Shown here in pieces: positions 10,125 through 18,167 of a stretch of DNA of 64,000 nucleotides. The DNA is from DAOTXN01 sp034435435 (lineage in GTDB: Bacteria > Chloroflexota > Anaerolineae > S140-20): the NCBI GenBank assembly GCA_034435435.1, contig DAOTXN010000148.1:19066-83065 (forward strand). Direction: 5' to 3'. The notes under the pieces were generated by a model. The model made no database searches and was not told the origin of the DNA. It worked only from the letters and a program-made list of their open reading frames with translations. The position numbers and the translations under genes are program-made. The number at the start of each line of letters is the position of its first letter. Position 1 is the stretch's first letter.

Positions 10125-10191
10125 TAGAGCAGGTTTCCATACCTGCCCCCGTCTCGGCTGTCTGGTTCGGCGGGTAAGAAACCCGCCCTAC
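10124..10191. repeat. Dispersed composite repeat, GGCGGGT-AAGAA-ACCCGCC hairpin
   Basis: Contains GCAGGTTTCCATACCTGC and a hairpin GGCGGGT (10169-10175)/ACCCGCC (10181-10187) with CCCTAC after it. A second, inverted copy lies at 44512-44576. It sits between converging genes; the TAG of the minus-strand TIGR01906 gene (10188-10190) is part of the repeat. Confidence 0.75.
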
Positions 10192-10970
10192 AATTCCTCG
10201 GCATCCATTGATCTGCGTCCCCACCACCACGCCCCGACACCCACCAGCAGCAATTCGGCGACGGTCAGGCCGGCGATGATGAGCGCCGCGTCGGACCAGA
10301 AATCCGTGGGGAAGAGCCGGATGAGCGTGTCGTCGCTGCGAAAGAGCCAGGTGTCGCCCTCGAAAAAGACGTGGTGGAACTGGGTAAAGAAGCGCCGGAA
10401 ATTCAAAAGGATGTACAATCCCAGCGTTACGGCTACCGATAGCGCCACGGTGACGCTGGATACCAACGGGCGCAGCGCCGCTTGCCGGCCCCGGCGGCGG
10501 CTCAAAAGCGCCAGCCCGCCTACCAACACGACCAGCGCCACCCAAAAGACCATCCGCGCCTGTTGAAATACGACCCGCACGTCGCGCATGTGGCGGATTT
10601 CGCGGGGGTTAAAGGCGGCCGCGCCCGTCTTTTGAAAGCGCGCCTCTTCCAACACACGCATCCCGCCCGGACCGGCGACCGAATCCAACGCCACGCGGGC
10701 CAGGGCCGTGCGCTCGGTTTTATCCAGCGCATAGCTCCCCGGCGCAACCTCGGTATCGGGCGGAAAACCGGGCTTGTTGTATTCGTAACGCACAAAGCGC
10801 TCGTGCATGAGTAACTGCACGTTGCCGATGAGCAACACCAGCGGCAGCGCCACGGCGATGAGGATTTGAACAAGGCGGTAGATTGGGAATTGATACGCCC
10901 TTTGGGCGGGGGATTCGTCGTTCGTCATTCGTCCTTCGTCGTCCGTCATTCGTCCTTCGTCCTCTGTCAT
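10188..10970 (-). CDS. TIGR01906/DUF1461 integral membrane protein
   Basis: 260 residues. A hydrophobic segment near residue 40, a periplasmic-type loop containing YNKPGFPPDTEVAPGSYALD and FNPREIRHMRDVR, then three more membrane segments with FFEGDTWLFRSDDTLIRLFP between them. This pattern is TIGR01906 (DUF1461), a family of unknown function. Its ATG overlaps the upstream gene's stop as ATGA, so it is translationally coupled. The N-terminus (MTEDEGRMTDDEGRMTNDE) is encoded by a short tandem repeat also found elsewhere in the window, and may be a later extension; the conserved part begins around residue 25. Confidence 0.8.
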   Translation of the reverse strand: MTEDEGRMTDDEGRMTNDESPAQRAYQFPIYRLVQILIAVALPLVLLIGNVQLLMHERFVRYEYNKPGFPPDTEVAPGSYALDKTERTALARVALDSVAGPGGMRVLEEARFQKTGAAAFNPREIRHMRDVRVVFQQARMVFWVALVVLVGGLALLSRRRGRQAALRPLVSSVTVALSVAVTLGLYILLNFRRFFTQFHHVFFEGDTWLFRSDDTLIRLFPTDFWSDAALIIAGLTVAELLLVGVGAWWWGRRSMDAEEL

Positions 10971-10974
10971 TCGC
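10914..10974. repeat. Tandem repeat of TTCGTCCTTCGTC type, translated
   Basis: Three imperfect units of GTCATTCGTCCTTC. It encodes the acidic N-terminus of the TIGR01906 protein on the minus strand. Confidence 0.7.
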
Positions 10975-12520
10975 CCGCCAAGAAATAGCGCAGCACGATG
11001 AGATTGGTCAATTGCTCGACCGGCGCTTTGTCATCGGTGAACACGGGGCCGCTGGCTTCAACCGGACGCAGGTTGGAAAGCGTCCACTCGCCCACTTGCT
11101 TCAAGAGGGGATCGTTGACTAGCGCAAGGTTTTGAACCAGGTTGTCTGCCGACGTGGGCTGCACCGTCGCCACGACGATGGCGTTGAAAGAGCCGGGCAC
11201 AGGGATGACGTGGGTGGAGGGGAAAACCGTGCGCAGCGTGCTGACCACGGCCTGCACCAGCCGATAGTCGCTCTCGGTGCGTCCCACGTTGACGATCAAA
11301 ACGCCGTCGTCGTCCAAATGCGCGCGGCACTGCCGAAAAAACTCGACCGTCGTCAGATGCCAGGGGATGTAGGGCAGGCGGTAGGCGTCTACAGCGATGA
11401 CGTCGTAAATCTGGTCGGTGTAGGTCAAAAAGTAGCGCCCGTCGGCCACGGTCGCGTTCAGATTGGGCATGTCCATCCCGAAAAATTCGCGCCCGACCTG
11501 CAAGATTTCGGGGTCGATCTCGACGCCGTCGATACGCATAGGATGATACACGGCGTCGTACTGGCGGGCGATGGTCCCCCCGGCCAGCCCGATAATCGCC
11601 ACAGAGTTCACCCGGTCGAATGGCGGCGGGTTGAACAGTGGCCCGGCCAGGAAAAAATCCCAGGTAAAGCCGGTCAAGAGTTGGTCGGGGTGGTACAGCG
11701 AGTGCCAGCCCTGGCCCTCGTTGAGCAACAAGTAGCGCCAGCCGTGCTCGTCTTGGACGACCTGGATCAGGTTGTAGGCCGATTCGCTCTCGAACAGCAG
11801 GCGCTGGCCTGCTTTCACCGGCTTGACCGGCCCCGGTAGGGTGAGCCAGGCCAGCCCGGCCAGCGCCAGCGGCATCCACAGAAAGCGCCGCCAGCGCCCG
11901 CCGGCCCGCGCCAGCCCCACCAGCGCCACCAGCATCAACAGCCCCGCAAAGATGAGGAACGTGCGGGCCGTGCCGACCGTGGGAATGAGCAGCAGCACGG
12001 GCGTAAAGTTGCCCACGATGCTGCCCAGGGTCGAGACGGCGTACATGCGCCCCGCCACGTCACCGGCCGACGTCACCTGGCGCAACGCCAGGCGAATAGC
12101 AAAGGGCGAAACACACCCCAACAGCGTGACCGGCAGGGCGAACAGCACCAACACGCTGGCAAATGAGCCAGCGATGATCGCCACGTTGCCCGATAGCTCG
12201 TTAGGTCCGGGGAAGGCGCGCGCGGCGGCGTTCAAGATAGGGTCGGAAACGAGAGGAATGAGGCCGGCGCTAAAGGCCGCCCAGGTCAACAATTGGTAAA
12301 AGGTGGTCAGGTATGGAGAGCGGTCGGCCCAACGGCCGCCGATAAAGTAACCCAGCGTGAGGTAAACTAAAATGAGGCCAATCACGTTGGCCCAGACGAT
12401 ATTCGAGGTCCCAAAAACCGCCTCCAGCAAGCGGGCTGCGGAGAGCTCCACGGCCAGCGTGGTCATCCCGCTGCTAAAAACGGCCAGATAGAGAAAACGG
12501 TTCAACGCTCCCCCAAGCAA
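10967..12520 (-). CDS. Membrane-anchored spermidine-synthase-like methyltransferase-fold protein
   Basis: 517 residues. Residues 1-235 hold about eight membrane segments of the MFS/spermidine-synthase fusion type; residues 245-517 hold a spermidine-synthase-like Rossmann domain with VAIIGLAGGTIARQY, VDGVEIDPEIL, VADGRYFL and VIAVDAYR. The soluble domain normally transfers aminopropyl groups, but membrane-fused members are mostly uncharacterised. Start appears to be TTG at 12520 (a TTG at 12505 is also possible); both lie within a strong hairpin. Coupled by ATGA overlap to TIGR01906. Confidence 0.82.
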   Translation of the reverse strand: MLGGALNRFLYLAVFSSGMTTLAVELSAARLLEAVFGTSNIVWANVIGLILVYLTLGYFIGGRWADRSPYLTTFYQLLTWAAFSAGLIPLVSDPILNAAARAFPGPNELSGNVAIIAGSFASVLVLFALPVTLLGCVSPFAIRLALRQVTSAGDVAGRMYAVSTLGSIVGNFTPVLLLIPTVGTARTFLIFAGLLMLVALVGLARAGGRWRRFLWMPLALAGLAWLTLPGPVKPVKAGQRLLFESESAYNLIQVVQDEHGWRYLLLNEGQGWHSLYHPDQLLTGFTWDFFLAGPLFNPPPFDRVNSVAIIGLAGGTIARQYDAVYHPMRIDGVEIDPEILQVGREFFGMDMPNLNATVADGRYFLTYTDQIYDVIAVDAYRLPYIPWHLTTVEFFRQCRAHLDDDGVLIVNVGRTESDYRLVQAVVSTLRTVFPSTHVIPVPGSFNAIVVATVQPTSADNLVQNLALVNDPLLKQVGEWTLSNLRPVEASGPVFTDDKAPVEQLTNLIVLRYFLAGE

Positions 12521-12538
12521 CCTAGCGGGCTTGGGGAG
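12508..12538 (-). promoter_or_regulatory. Hairpin over the start of the spermidine-synthase-like gene
   Basis: CTCCCCCAAGC (12508-12518) pairs with GCTTGGGGAG (12529-12538) with one bulged C. It covers the TTG start at 12520 and lies 48 nt after the stop of the small gene at 12586, so it could end that transcript or hide the start. No T-run follows. Confidence 0.45.
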
Positions 12539-12585
12539 GCATTATAGCATAGATCGAGTCAACCGCCAGATGTTGCGCACCCGGT

Positions 12586-12822
12586 TTAGAAGGCAGCCGA
12601 AAGCAACCGGCGCGAAGCGGCTCGCCCGCCCGACAGCCAGCTCACCATCCCGGCCGCGAATTCTTCGAGCGTCCTGGCCCGGATGCTGGACAGCGCATCC
12701 AGCTCGTACGGAGACAGGTCGAAACGGGTCAAAGCCTCCGTCGGTGTGGCAAGCAGGCGCTGGCAAAAGCGCTCGTCGGCCAGGGCATTAACCAATACGG
12801 CAGAAAGTTGACTAGAAGACAT
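12586..12822 (-). CDS. Small RiPP-precursor-like protein (Franean1_4349-type)
   Basis: 78 residues from the ATG at 12822 (AGGAG 7 nt upstream; a longer frame from 12840 lacks an SD). The pattern ALADERFCQRLLATPTEAL, FDLSPYELDALSSI, RTLEEFA matches my memory of Franean1_4349/Os1348-type putative RiPP precursors: an L..NP/TP..AL..FDL...E..AL..I.A signature. The tail after WLSGG (RAASRRLLSAAF) would be the core if so, but no maturation enzyme is nearby, so a non-RiPP signalling or regulatory protein is equally possible. Its promoter carries four GGTAAGC-like direct repeats, shared with the promoter on the other side of the regulator gene. Confidence 0.65.
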   Translation of the reverse strand: MSSSQLSAVLVNALADERFCQRLLATPTEALTRFDLSPYELDALSSIRARTLEEFAAGMVSWLSGGRAASRRLLSAAF

Positions 12823-12855
12823 TGAATCACTCCTGTACAATCAATATGTGCTCTC

Positions 12856-12912
12856 AGTGTACAAGAGTGTGCTAACCAAAACGCTTACCAGGTGCTTACC
12901 AAAGTGCTTACC
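12856..12912 (-). promoter_or_regulatory. SARP-type operator/promoter with four heptamer direct repeats
   Basis: On the minus strand: GGTAAGC (12912-12906), GGTAAGC (12900-12894), GGTAAGC (12889-12883), GGTTAGC (12877-12871), spaced 12, 11 and 12 bp, then 9 bp and a TACACT -10 box (12861-12856). No normal -35; the last repeat occupies its place, as in known SARP-activated promoters. Leader to the ATG at 12822 is about 27 nt. Confidence 0.75.
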
Positions 12913-12955
12913 AATCGGTTTCAACTGACGGCCGACCGCTGAGAGCTCAAAAAAG

Positions 12956-15900
12956 TCAGTCCAGGGATTTGTTGGCGAGGATTTTTTGATACAGTGTCAT
13001 CGTTTCTGGCGTCAGGTCGGCCTTGAGCTCGGCGCGAATGAACGCCTTTAATTCACCATAGTAGCGCAAGGCTTCTGCGCGTCGTCCCAAAGCGACATAA
13101 CAGCGCATAATCCCGCGTTGGGCCGATTCGCGGTAGGGATCATAGTGCACGGCGCGCTGATAGACTTCTAGGGCAGACTGAAGCTCACGTTGGCGAATCA
13201 GCAAAGCACCCAGGTGCTCGAGGGCCGTCAGATATTTTTCCGCCAACTCACTGGCCTTGATGACTCGCCATTCATCCATTGCAGAGGCGTAATCGGCCAT
13301 AAAGTCTCCGCGGTACAGATCTATGGCTCGCCAATAGAGTTCGATGGCCTGCAATGCGTTGATGGGGGCTATGGTATCAGCCTGCGCAGCGAAACGCTCA
13401 AACTCGTCTACGTCGAAAGAGTAAGCCAAGCGCCGGTTGAATTGATATAGGTTGCTTTCAAAAAGGACCGTCTCGAGAGGCTCTGTCGCCCGCCGCAAGC
13501 GGTAGATGGTAATATGAAAGGTACTGCGCAGTTTGCCGGGTGACAGATCGGGCCAGAAAGTGCTGGCAAGCTGGTCTTTGGTGGCCGGCCCTTTGCACAG
13601 TAGGAAAAAAAAGATGTCGCGTGCAGTCATCGCGCGCCAGTCGGTTGAGGTGATCACACGGGCGCCAATTTCTGCGCGCGCGTTTCCCAAACCAAAAATG
13701 GACAGAAAAGGCTCCGGCTCTGCCAACACCACCTGATCGACGGGGACCGGTGGCCCATTGGTTTGAAGCGCCTCAGCGAATAGAGCCTTTAGCAGTTGCC
13801 CGCCTACGCCCTGCGCGACGGCATATTCTATCAGAGGACGCATCCGAGTGACGAGAGGGATCAGAAACGCGTCGTAACCTAATTGGAGTAAACAGTCCAC
13901 CATGCGCTCCAACTCGGCCAGGGCATCCTGGCGACGGGCAGCCTGATAATAGGCCTGCGCACGGTGCAGGCGAGCCGTCGCCAATTCACGGTTAGCTTGA
14001 CTGGCTTGGAGCAAATCGCAAGCCTGATCCAGATAGCGTAGCGCCTGTTCAACCCGTGCTTGTTCATAGCTGATGGCGCCTAACGTAATGGCGCTGCGTC
14101 CTAGATCGAGTGTGGCGCTGTGTTCCTGGGCCCACTCGTAAGCGCGTCGGGCCAGAGCAAGGGCCTGGACATAGTTGCCCATACGGCGACAAGTCTCGGC
14201 GCTGGCATCCAGCAAATACATCGTCAACTGCTGTTCTGCAACCTGTTCAGCCAGCGCCTGACTCTCGGCGTAAGCGGCCAATGCCTGTTCCCATTCGCCG
14301 GAATCGCGGCATACGTCGCCCAAGCCGGCCATGGCAAAGGCTTCGACCCGCAGCACACCATTGCGACGGGCTTCATGCAGAGCGCGCTGATAAGCTTCGC
14401 GGGCTTGCGAATATTCACCGCGAGCGCTGTAGATGACGCCCAGGTTGTTCAACGTAACGGCAATCGGCGCTGGGCGATCGATCGACTCCCACAGAGCCAG
14501 CGCCCGCTCGAACTGAATCTGCGCGCCGGTCAAGTTTCCTGTCTCACCCAGATTAGATCCCAGAGCATCGTGAACTACAGCACGGTTGAAGGGGGATTTG
14601 GCGCGCTCGAAATGTTGCAGGGCCTGGCGCAGGTAAAGGTTGCCTTGCTCCAAGTCACCCAATCGGGACCTCACGATCCCCGCTTCACACAACGCCATCG
14701 GATAAATGTCGGAAGCTGAGACATCTGGATGTTCTACTAGCTCGAGCAACTCGGTCAATACTTCCCGGCCGGCGTGTAAATGCCCCTGAAGCCGCAAGGC
14801 CACCGCCAGATCGTGAAGGACGCGAGCCAGTGTCACCGGATCGTCGGATGCAGTTAGTCCTTTACGGGCCTTTTCCAGATGCTCTACGGCCAATTCCGGC
14901 GCACCGGTCTCACTCAACACACGCCCTCTCATCCAGCTCAGGTGGGGAAAAGTCTCGTACAGTTCGGCGGGGAGCAGATCGAGCCACTGGCCTAATGTTT
15001 GCCAGCGACCGACGTGGCGAATCTCGTCTCGTGCATCCAACACCAAGCGAGCCGCCCGCCCGGGTTCACCTCCTTTCAGATAATGATGGATCGCCTGGTC
15101 CCATTGTTGACGGCGTTGCATCAAATCGCCGGCGCGCGCGTGCAGGCGTAGGGCGTGTTCGGGATCTCTGCGGTCGAGCCGTTCCAGTAACAGATCGCGG
15201 AAGAGGTGGTGGTAGCGATACCAAGCTTGACCATTGCGTGGAACACTCACCAGGAACAGATTTTGTTGTTCTACATGGGATAACAACTCGGCGGAATCGG
15301 TTGAATCGCGCAACTCGTCGCACAGTTCTGCGCTCATTTCGGAGAGTACAGCCGACTCTTCCAGGAACCGGCGCACTTGTGGGGGCTGTTGCGCAAGGAC
15401 CTCGTTGGTGAGATAATCATACAGTCGTTGGCGGCTCCCGCGACCCTCTCCCATTGCAGTCAGTAAACCGCGTTCCAGGTATTGAGCGGTCAACAGAATA
15501 CCGGTAATCCAGCCTTCTGACTCGTAGGCCAGCAGATTCGCCGCTTCTTCCGAGATTTCCTGTCCAAAGTTGCGCTTCACCAGCGCTCGCACTTCGGCGG
15601 CGGTAAAACGTAGTTGACTCACACCGAGGGCGGCAACTTGTCGTTGGACTGTCAACAGCGCCAGACCACGCGGCGTGAGCGTCGGTTCGGTGCGGCTGGA
15701 AATGATGAACTGACACTGTTCGGGTAAATGAGTGAGGATGCGATCCAGGAGTTGGTTGATGACATCGCTCTCGTTGACCAAGTGATAATCGTCCAGCACG
15801 ATGATGAACAAGTCAGAAATAGAGTGCTGCATCTCGTTGACCAAAACGGTCGTCAGACGGTTGATCCGGACGTCATCCCAAACTCCCCACATACTCGTGG

Positions 15901-16195
15901 GTAGGTCGGGACGAAACTGAGGAAAGCGAGAGGCAATGGTCGCCACAAAATAATCGAGAAAAGCGGCCGGGTCCCGATCACTCTCATCCAGCGATAACCA
16001 ACACACAGGGATGTCCAGGTCGTGAGTATAGTCTACCAGCAGAGTGGTCTTGCCATATCCGGCCGGTGCGCAGATAAGGAGTAGCTTGTTGGTGATGTGT
16101 TCGTGCAGAAACTCTAGCAGGCGAGAACGCGCCAACACATCGGGCCTGCGCCGGGGAGGGAAAAGTTTGGTTTCGATCAGCGTTGCCTGAGACAT
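12956..16195 (-). CDS. MalT-type STAND ATPase with TPRs and BTAD/SARP output
   Basis: 1079 residues. N-terminal STAND NTPase of the MalT class: Walker A APAGYGKT (43-50), Walker B LFIIVLDDYH, then the SEGW...LLTAQYL helical arm. Residues about 400-800 are tetratricopeptide repeats, the usual ligand sensor. The C-terminus (about 840-1079) has a winged-helix part (ARDIFFFLLCKGPATKDQLA, LRSTFHITIYRLRRA) and a BTAD helical domain (DFMADYASAMDEW), the DNA-binding unit of SARP/AfsR activators. It likely activates its targets when an inducer binds the TPRs. The ATG is 6 nt after a TATAAT box, so the mRNA is probably leaderless. Flanking promoters carry GGTAAGC repeats that are its likely sites. Confidence 0.85.
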   Translation of the reverse strand: MSQATLIETKLFPPRRRPDVLARSRLLEFLHEHITNKLLLICAPAGYGKTTLLVDYTHDLDIPVCWLSLDESDRDPAAFLDYFVATIASRFPQFRPDLPTSMWGVWDDVRINRLTTVLVNEMQHSISDLFIIVLDDYHLVNESDVINQLLDRILTHLPEQCQFIISSRTEPTLTPRGLALLTVQRQVAALGVSQLRFTAAEVRALVKRNFGQEISEEAANLLAYESEGWITGILLTAQYLERGLLTAMGEGRGSRQRLYDYLTNEVLAQQPPQVRRFLEESAVLSEMSAELCDELRDSTDSAELLSHVEQQNLFLVSVPRNGQAWYRYHHLFRDLLLERLDRRDPEHALRLHARAGDLMQRRQQWDQAIHHYLKGGEPGRAARLVLDARDEIRHVGRWQTLGQWLDLLPAELYETFPHLSWMRGRVLSETGAPELAVEHLEKARKGLTASDDPVTLARVLHDLAVALRLQGHLHAGREVLTELLELVEHPDVSASDIYPMALCEAGIVRSRLGDLEQGNLYLRQALQHFERAKSPFNRAVVHDALGSNLGETGNLTGAQIQFERALALWESIDRPAPIAVTLNNLGVIYSARGEYSQAREAYQRALHEARRNGVLRVEAFAMAGLGDVCRDSGEWEQALAAYAESQALAEQVAEQQLTMYLLDASAETCRRMGNYVQALALARRAYEWAQEHSATLDLGRSAITLGAISYEQARVEQALRYLDQACDLLQASQANRELATARLHRAQAYYQAARRQDALAELERMVDCLLQLGYDAFLIPLVTRMRPLIEYAVAQGVGGQLLKALFAEALQTNGPPVPVDQVVLAEPEPFLSIFGLGNARAEIGARVITSTDWRAMTARDIFFFLLCKGPATKDQLASTFWPDLSPGKLRSTFHITIYRLRRATEPLETVLFESNLYQFNRRLAYSFDVDEFERFAAQADTIAPINALQAIELYWRAIDLYRGDFMADYASAMDEWRVIKASELAEKYLTALEHLGALLIRQRELQSALEVYQRAVHYDPYRESAQRGIMRCYVALGRRAEALRYYGELKAFIRAELKADLTPETMTLYQKILANKSLD

Positions 16196-16201
16196 GATCT
16201 A

Positions 16202-16207
16202 ATTATA
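16202..16207 (-). promoter_or_regulatory. -10 box of the SARP regulator gene (leaderless)
   Basis: TATAAT on the minus strand, 6 nt before the ATG at 16195. The -35 position falls within the GGTAAGC repeats at 16224-16241, suggesting autoregulation. Confidence 0.6.
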
Positions 16208-16223
16208 GCACATAATGGTCTTT

Positions 16224-16256
16224 GGTAAGCATTTGGTAAGCACCTGCATGTATACT
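16224..16256 (+). promoter_or_regulatory. SARP-type operator/promoter of the peptide-DUF5317-RR operon
   Basis: GGTAAGC at 16224-16230 and 16235-16241 (11-bp step), 9 bp, then TATACT (16251-16256). Same architecture and spacing as the promoter at 12856-12912. The repeats also lie over the -35 position of the divergent regulator gene. Confidence 0.75.
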
Positions 16257-16296
16257 TGGCATATCTTTAGATCCAACACCAATGGAGGTAAGAAAA

Positions 16297-16434
16297 ATGC
16301 GTCAACGACTGTTTGAGATCAACACCCGCTACGGAAATCCGCAGACCCTGCGCCTGATCTATATCCTGTTGGTCTTGTTGGCCATGGCCATTGCCGGAGG
16401 TGCGCCGTTCTGCTACCCCACCACCGGGACCTAA
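16297..16434 (+). CDS. 45-residue membrane peptide with Gly-Gly tail
   Basis: Short open frame with a strong SD (GGAGG, 8 nt before the ATG), just after the repeat-bearing promoter. The peptide begins MRQRLFEINTRYGNPQTLR, continues with a hydrophobic stretch LIYILLVLLAMAIA and ends GGAPFCYPTTGT. It could be a single-pass membrane peptide, or a precursor cut after GG or after the membrane segment to free a ten-residue APFCYPTTGT peptide. No known family was recognised. The stop TAA is followed in the same frame, nine codons later, by the DUF5317 start. Expression is predicted from SD and promoter placement only. Confidence 0.65.
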   Translation: MRQRLFEINTRYGNPQTLRLIYILLVLLAMAIAGGAPFCYPTTGT

Positions 16435-16458
16435 ACCGAGCATCCAGGCACAACATCC

Positions 16459-17049
16459 GTGCATTTTGCCATCGTTGCAATTCTCAGCGGTAGCATTGCT
16501 CTGCTGCGGGGTGGTCGCCTTGCCAATCTGAGCCGGTTGACAATTCGTTGGTCGGCGCTGCCTTTGGTGGCCTTGAGCTTGCAAATCTGGGTGATGTATG
16601 GCCCAAACTGGCAAGACAGCCGTTCTTTTGGCTCTTCATCGTTGCTCTTGGTGGCTTCTTTTGGGATATTGCTGCTCACAGTGCTGATCAACTGGCGCTT
16701 GCCGGGAATGATCTGGCTGGCTTGTGGTGTGGCACTCAACCTTGTGGTCATCCTGGCCAATGGGGGTTGGATGCCCATCACCCACGATTTGGCGGTGCAA
16801 TCTGGTCTGCTCAAAGACCCCACGTCCCTTTTGCCTGGACAACGGGCCTGGGCCACAAAAGATGTACTTAGGGCCCCTGATGAGATCCGTCTGCACTGGC
16901 TGGCCGATTTGTTTATGATTCCGCAGGTCGGCGTGTTTTCGATAGTGTTCAGCGTCGGTGACGCGCTTATGATGCTCGGTCTATTTCAGCTCGTGCAAGC
17001 CGGGATGCTCGGAAAGGTCGAGTCACTGACGACTTCCGCCAAGCCATAA
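16459..17049 (+). CDS. DUF5317 family membrane protein
   Basis: 196 residues with about five hydrophobic segments. The N-terminal LLRGGRLANL motif, the NGGWMPIT motif near residue 95 and the C-terminal FSVGDALMMLGL are characteristic of DUF5317, a family of unknown function found mainly in Chloroflexota and Firmicutes. The GTG start at 16459 has no good SD, so translation probably depends on the peptide gene 24 nt upstream. The two frames are in register, but the DUF5317 protein is full length without the upstream part. Confidence 0.75.
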   Translation: MHFAIVAILSGSIALLRGGRLANLSRLTIRWSALPLVALSLQIWVMYGPNWQDSRSFGSSSLLLVASFGILLLTVLINWRLPGMIWLACGVALNLVVILANGGWMPITHDLAVQSGLLKDPTSLLPGQRAWATKDVLRAPDEIRLHWLADLFMIPQVGVFSIVFSVGDALMMLGLFQLVQAGMLGKVESLTTSAKP

Positions 17050-17067
17050 GACCCAAAGGCGATTTGT

Positions 17068-17499
17068 ATGAGCAATGGCACTGTACTGATTGTGGATGAC
17101 GATCCAGACATTCGTGACCTCTATAAATTAGTTTTGCAGAAAGATGGGCTGGCTGTGGATGAAGCGGAAAGCGGCCCAGAGGCTTTGACCAAAATAAACC
17201 GGGCAAAGCCCGATTTGGTTTTGCTCGACGTAATGATGCCAGAAATGGATGGTTACGAAGTGTGTCGGCGCATCCGATCTGATCCCCAAACAGCTGATTT
17301 GCTCGTGCTCATGTTTTCGGCCAAGGGTAGCAGCGCCGAGCGGCGAAATGGCATCTTGGCTGGCGCCGACGACTTTTTGACCAAGGTCGTTGGTCCCCGC
17401 GCCGTGATGTCCAGAATTCAGGCTTTGCTATCGTCTTCCTTTTCAGGCAACGACAAAACACCCACCACGGCAACCAGTTTTGGCTTCTTGCAAGAATAA
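17068..17499 (+). CDS. Single-domain response regulator (receiver only)
   Basis: 143 residues: a CheY-like receiver with acidic pair at D10-D11-D12, phospho-acceptor D54 (LLDVMMPEMDGYE) and Lys106 (DFLTKVV), then a 20-residue Ser/Thr-rich tail. No output domain. It is 18 bp after DUF5317 with its own SD (AAAGG) and ends at a strong terminator, so it forms the last gene of the peptide-DUF5317 operon. The partner kinase is not in the neighbourhood. It may relay or quench a phospho-signal, or serve in protein-protein contact. Confidence 0.88.
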   Translation: MSNGTVLIVDDDPDIRDLYKLVLQKDGLAVDEAESGPEALTKINRAKPDLVLLDVMMPEMDGYEVCRRIRSDPQTADLLVLMFSAKGSSAERRNGILAGADDFLTKVVGPRAVMSRIQALLSSSFSGNDKTPTTATSFGFLQE

Positions 17500-17545
17500 A
17501 ACTGACCTGACCGTTTTTCGGGCACGTATCCGGGCCTGGTAATTG

Positions 17546-17578
17546 GCCGAGACGCTACTTTTTCGTCTCGGCTTTTTT
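17546..17578 (+). terminator. Rho-independent terminator of the peptide operon
   Basis: GCCGAGACG (17546-17554) pairs perfectly with CGTCTCGGC (17564-17572), followed by TTTTTT. Confidence 0.9.
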
Positions 17579-17614
17579 CGTTTCGCGTGAGACCGGACGC
17601 CATCCCGGCGCTTT

Positions 17615-17643
17615 TTGCCACTTTGATCCACTTGTGCTAAAAT
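17615..17643 (+). promoter_or_regulatory. Sigma70-type promoter
   Basis: TTGCCA (17615-17620), 17-bp spacer, TAAAAT (17638-17643), just before the helical-protein gene at 17671. Confidence 0.6.
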
Positions 17644-17670
17644 CGGCCATCTCGAAATCAGGGGATGGAT

Positions 17671-18084
17671 ATGGATGAGATTCAGCTAGCAATCGAAACC
17701 CAAGACGTGGCTGTGCAGTGGTTCCAAATCGCCAAAGGCGTGGCGCAAGGTCAACTCACACCCGAAGAAGGCATCGCCGGCCTGCAGGCTCTAGCGGAAG
17801 CGTATCCCGCTGACCACGACTGGCTGCAGGAAGAAATCGAGACTATATGGCGACAGTTTGGGCTGGATGTGGCCGAACGCATTCGGGAAGCCCAGACTGG
17901 TTACTGGGAAAAGATCCGGCAGATTGTCATGGCGCTCCTGGACGAGCGCCTGGACCACGCCCGGGCTTTGGAGCTTTTGTCACTGATCAGCGCGCAACAC
18001 CCGGAACATGCTGCTCAAACAGCGCGTCTCGTCCAGGGCATCCAGGACAGCCCCCTGCGTCACTATCTAGAAATAGACGCATGA
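17671..18084 (+). CDS. Small acidic helical protein, unknown function
   Basis: 137 residues, soluble, acidic and almost entirely helix-forming (VQWFQIAKGVAQGQLTPEEG, WLQEEIETIWRQFG). No family was recognised. I use the ATG at 17671 because AGGGG is 6 nt upstream; the ATG at 17665 abuts the SD. It has its own promoter and converges on the lipoprotein gene. A role as an adaptor is possible but not shown. Confidence 0.6.
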   Translation: MDEIQLAIETQDVAVQWFQIAKGVAQGQLTPEEGIAGLQALAEAYPADHDWLQEEIETIWRQFGLDVAERIREAQTGYWEKIRQIVMALLDERLDHARALELLSLISAQHPEHAAQTARLVQGIQDSPLRHYLEIDA

Positions 18085-18111
18085 AAAAAGCCGGGAGATG
18101 ACTCCCCCGGC
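18084..18111 (-). terminator. Terminator of the lipoprotein gene
   Basis: On the minus strand GCCGGG (18111-18106) pairs with CCCGGC (18095-18090), followed by TTTTTT. It may also slow plus-strand transcription from 17671. Confidence 0.75.
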
Positions 18112-18167
18112 TTCCTCCGTCATGACATTGTTACGGTGTGACTGTTTGGTCGCACTCCTCCCAGTCC

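Noticed and set aside
16297..17049. Peptide gene and DUF5317 as one protein read through a TAA
   Set aside because: They are in the same frame, but DUF5317 is full length from its own GTG and the peptide has its own complete SD-start-stop, so two genes are simpler.
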